From the IMG/VR virus record IMGVR_UViG_3300047547_000110, positions 1 to 57,699 of that record: a DNA stretch of 57,699 nucleotides; one strand, given 5' to 3'. The position numbers and the translations under genes were made by a program. Of the stretch, positions 57,109 to 57,699 are shown one piece after another. The stretch comes from a virus. Numbering within the stretch: the stretch's first letter is position 1; each line of letters opens with the position of its first letter. The notes beneath the pieces were generated by a model. That model was not told where the DNA came from. It was given only the letters and a program-made list of their open reading frames with translations, and ran no database searches.

Positions 57109-57527
57109 GGCTATGGGAATGGCTGCGCGATGGACTGCGCGGCACCGAAGGCCTACACATGCGGCGGGTGGAGAACCTTGTGAGCGAAGGCGATCCAGAC
57201 GTTGACGGGTGTTGGCAAGGCCGGTATTTTGAGCTCGAGCTCAAGGGATGTGACCGGCCGGCGAAAGACGGGTCTCTGAGCTTTGACGTCCGCCAGTCGC
57301 AAGTCATCTGGCATCGCAGGCGCTGGAAGTGCGGCGGCAACATCTGGCTCTATATAAGAGTGGGTAAGGGGCGGGAGGTTCGGCGGTACCTGGTACCTGG
57401 AAACCTGACCGGGCGTGTGCAGGAAGGAGTGACTGAGGCCGAGCTAGCTCGCATGTCTATCCTCCCGCCTGGTCATACGGCTGCCGAGCTCCTAGCTCAA
57501 GCGGTAGACACTTCCAGCCTTAGATAG
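57093..57527 (+). CDS. VRR-NUC-like nuclease
   Basis: 144 aa, GTG start with GGAGG 7 bases upstream, overlapping the DHFR stop. GDPDVDGCWQGRYFELELKG supplies the D...ExK core of PD-(D/E)XK VRR-NUC enzymes; VRQSQVIWHRRRW and GGNIWLYIRV follow as expected. Likely a structure-specific (Holliday junction or flap) nuclease. Last gene of the plus arm before the terminator. Confidence 0.88.
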   Translation: MAREVRLWEWLRDGLRGTEGLHMRRVENLVSEGDPDVDGCWQGRYFELELKGCDRPAKDGSLSFDVRQSQVIWHRRRWKCGGNIWLYIRVGKGREVRRYLVPGNLTGRVQEGVTEAELARMSILPPGHTAAELLAQAVDTSSLR

Positions 57528-57538
57528 CTGGAAGCTAT

Positions 57539-57563
57539 AAGGGCCCTTCGGGGCCCTTTTTCT
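57539..57563 (+). terminator. Terminator (right copy)
   Basis: The same AAGGGCCC/GGGCCCTT stem and T-run as at 23-45, here seen in its true context after the VRR-NUC-like gene. Confidence 0.92.
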
Positions 57564-57656
57564 ATTGCCCTAAAAAAAAAGTTGCTGGAGGGGGCTCCCA
57601 ACGGTCGAAAACCCCCTTATAATCATCCCATACCAACCAAACATTGGAGAATAAAC

Positions 57657-57699
57657 ATGACGACCATCGCCAACACCATCCGCGCCGCCCTCGCTGCCG
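57657..57699 (+). CDS. Partial copy of the first gene
   Basis: First 14 codons of the gene at 140, cut by the window end. Part of the terminal overlap, not a separate gene. Confidence 0.9.
   Translation, partial: MTTIANTIRAALAA

Larger units (their letters stand above)
57517..57699. repeat. Terminal overlap repeat, right copy
   Basis: Second copy of positions 1-182, with 9 A instead of 8 in the poly-A run. It includes the terminator (57539-57561), the box promoter and the first 14 codons of the gene at 140. Confidence 0.95.

Noticed and set aside
1-57699. Lysogeny functions (integrase, repressor, att site) or CRISPR array
   Set aside because: No recombinase motifs, no convincing repressor operon and no regularly spaced repeat-spacer series were seen. 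The RHH-like gene alone is not enough.

Overview
The window is the complete genome of a double-stranded DNA siphophage in circularly joined form. The last 183 bases repeat the first 182 with one A more in a poly-A run, so the unit is about 57.5 kb. I see no integrase, repressor or partition genes, which suggests a virulent phage. The sequence is GC-rich, most starts have GGAG-type ribosome sites, and there are two spanins and an M15 endolysin, so the host is a Gram-negative, probably proteobacterial, cell. Size and layout recall the Chi/BcepNazgul group of flagella- or envelope-targeting siphophages; that is inference from layout, not a search result.

Layout. Two arms diverge from about 40.1 kb. 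The plus arm (40.25-57.5 kb, continuing through the join to 2.7 kb) holds replication and nucleotide genes: DUF2800 nuclease, DUF2815 ssDNA-binding protein, MazG-like enzymes, family A DNA polymerase preceded by an HNH endonuclease, SNF2-type helicase, a thymidylate-synthase-family enzyme with a dCMP-type specificity residue, dCMP deaminase, DHFR-like reductase, a VRR-NUC-like nuclease, and many small unknown genes, several under a shared promoter box. The minus arm (39.85 down to 2.85 kb) holds a PrimPol-helicase, terminase subunits, an initiator-type tRNA-Met, class I ribonucleotide reductase, a lipoprotein, ATP-dependent DNA ligase, portal, MuF-type head protein, scaffold, major capsid protein, head-tail connectors, tail tube, frameshifted tail chaperones, tape measure, tail tip and receptor-binding proteins, and the lysis cassette.

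A plus-strand cassette of three genes (22.8-24.5 kb) interrupts the minus-strand head genes between scaffold and capsid. It carries the same promoter box as the plus genes near position 1. The non-coding gap before it holds a 60-bp element that recurs, inverted, in the gap upstream of the small terminase gene.

How the genes fit together: PrimPol-helicase, polymerase, SSB, helicase, ligase and nucleases form a self-sufficient replisome. NrdA/NrdB, the TS-family enzyme, DHFR, dCMP deaminase and two MazG-type proteins reshape the nucleotide pool and may make a modified pyrimidine. Terminase, portal, capsid and tail genes follow the usual siphophage order, and holin candidate, endolysin and spanins end the late transcript.
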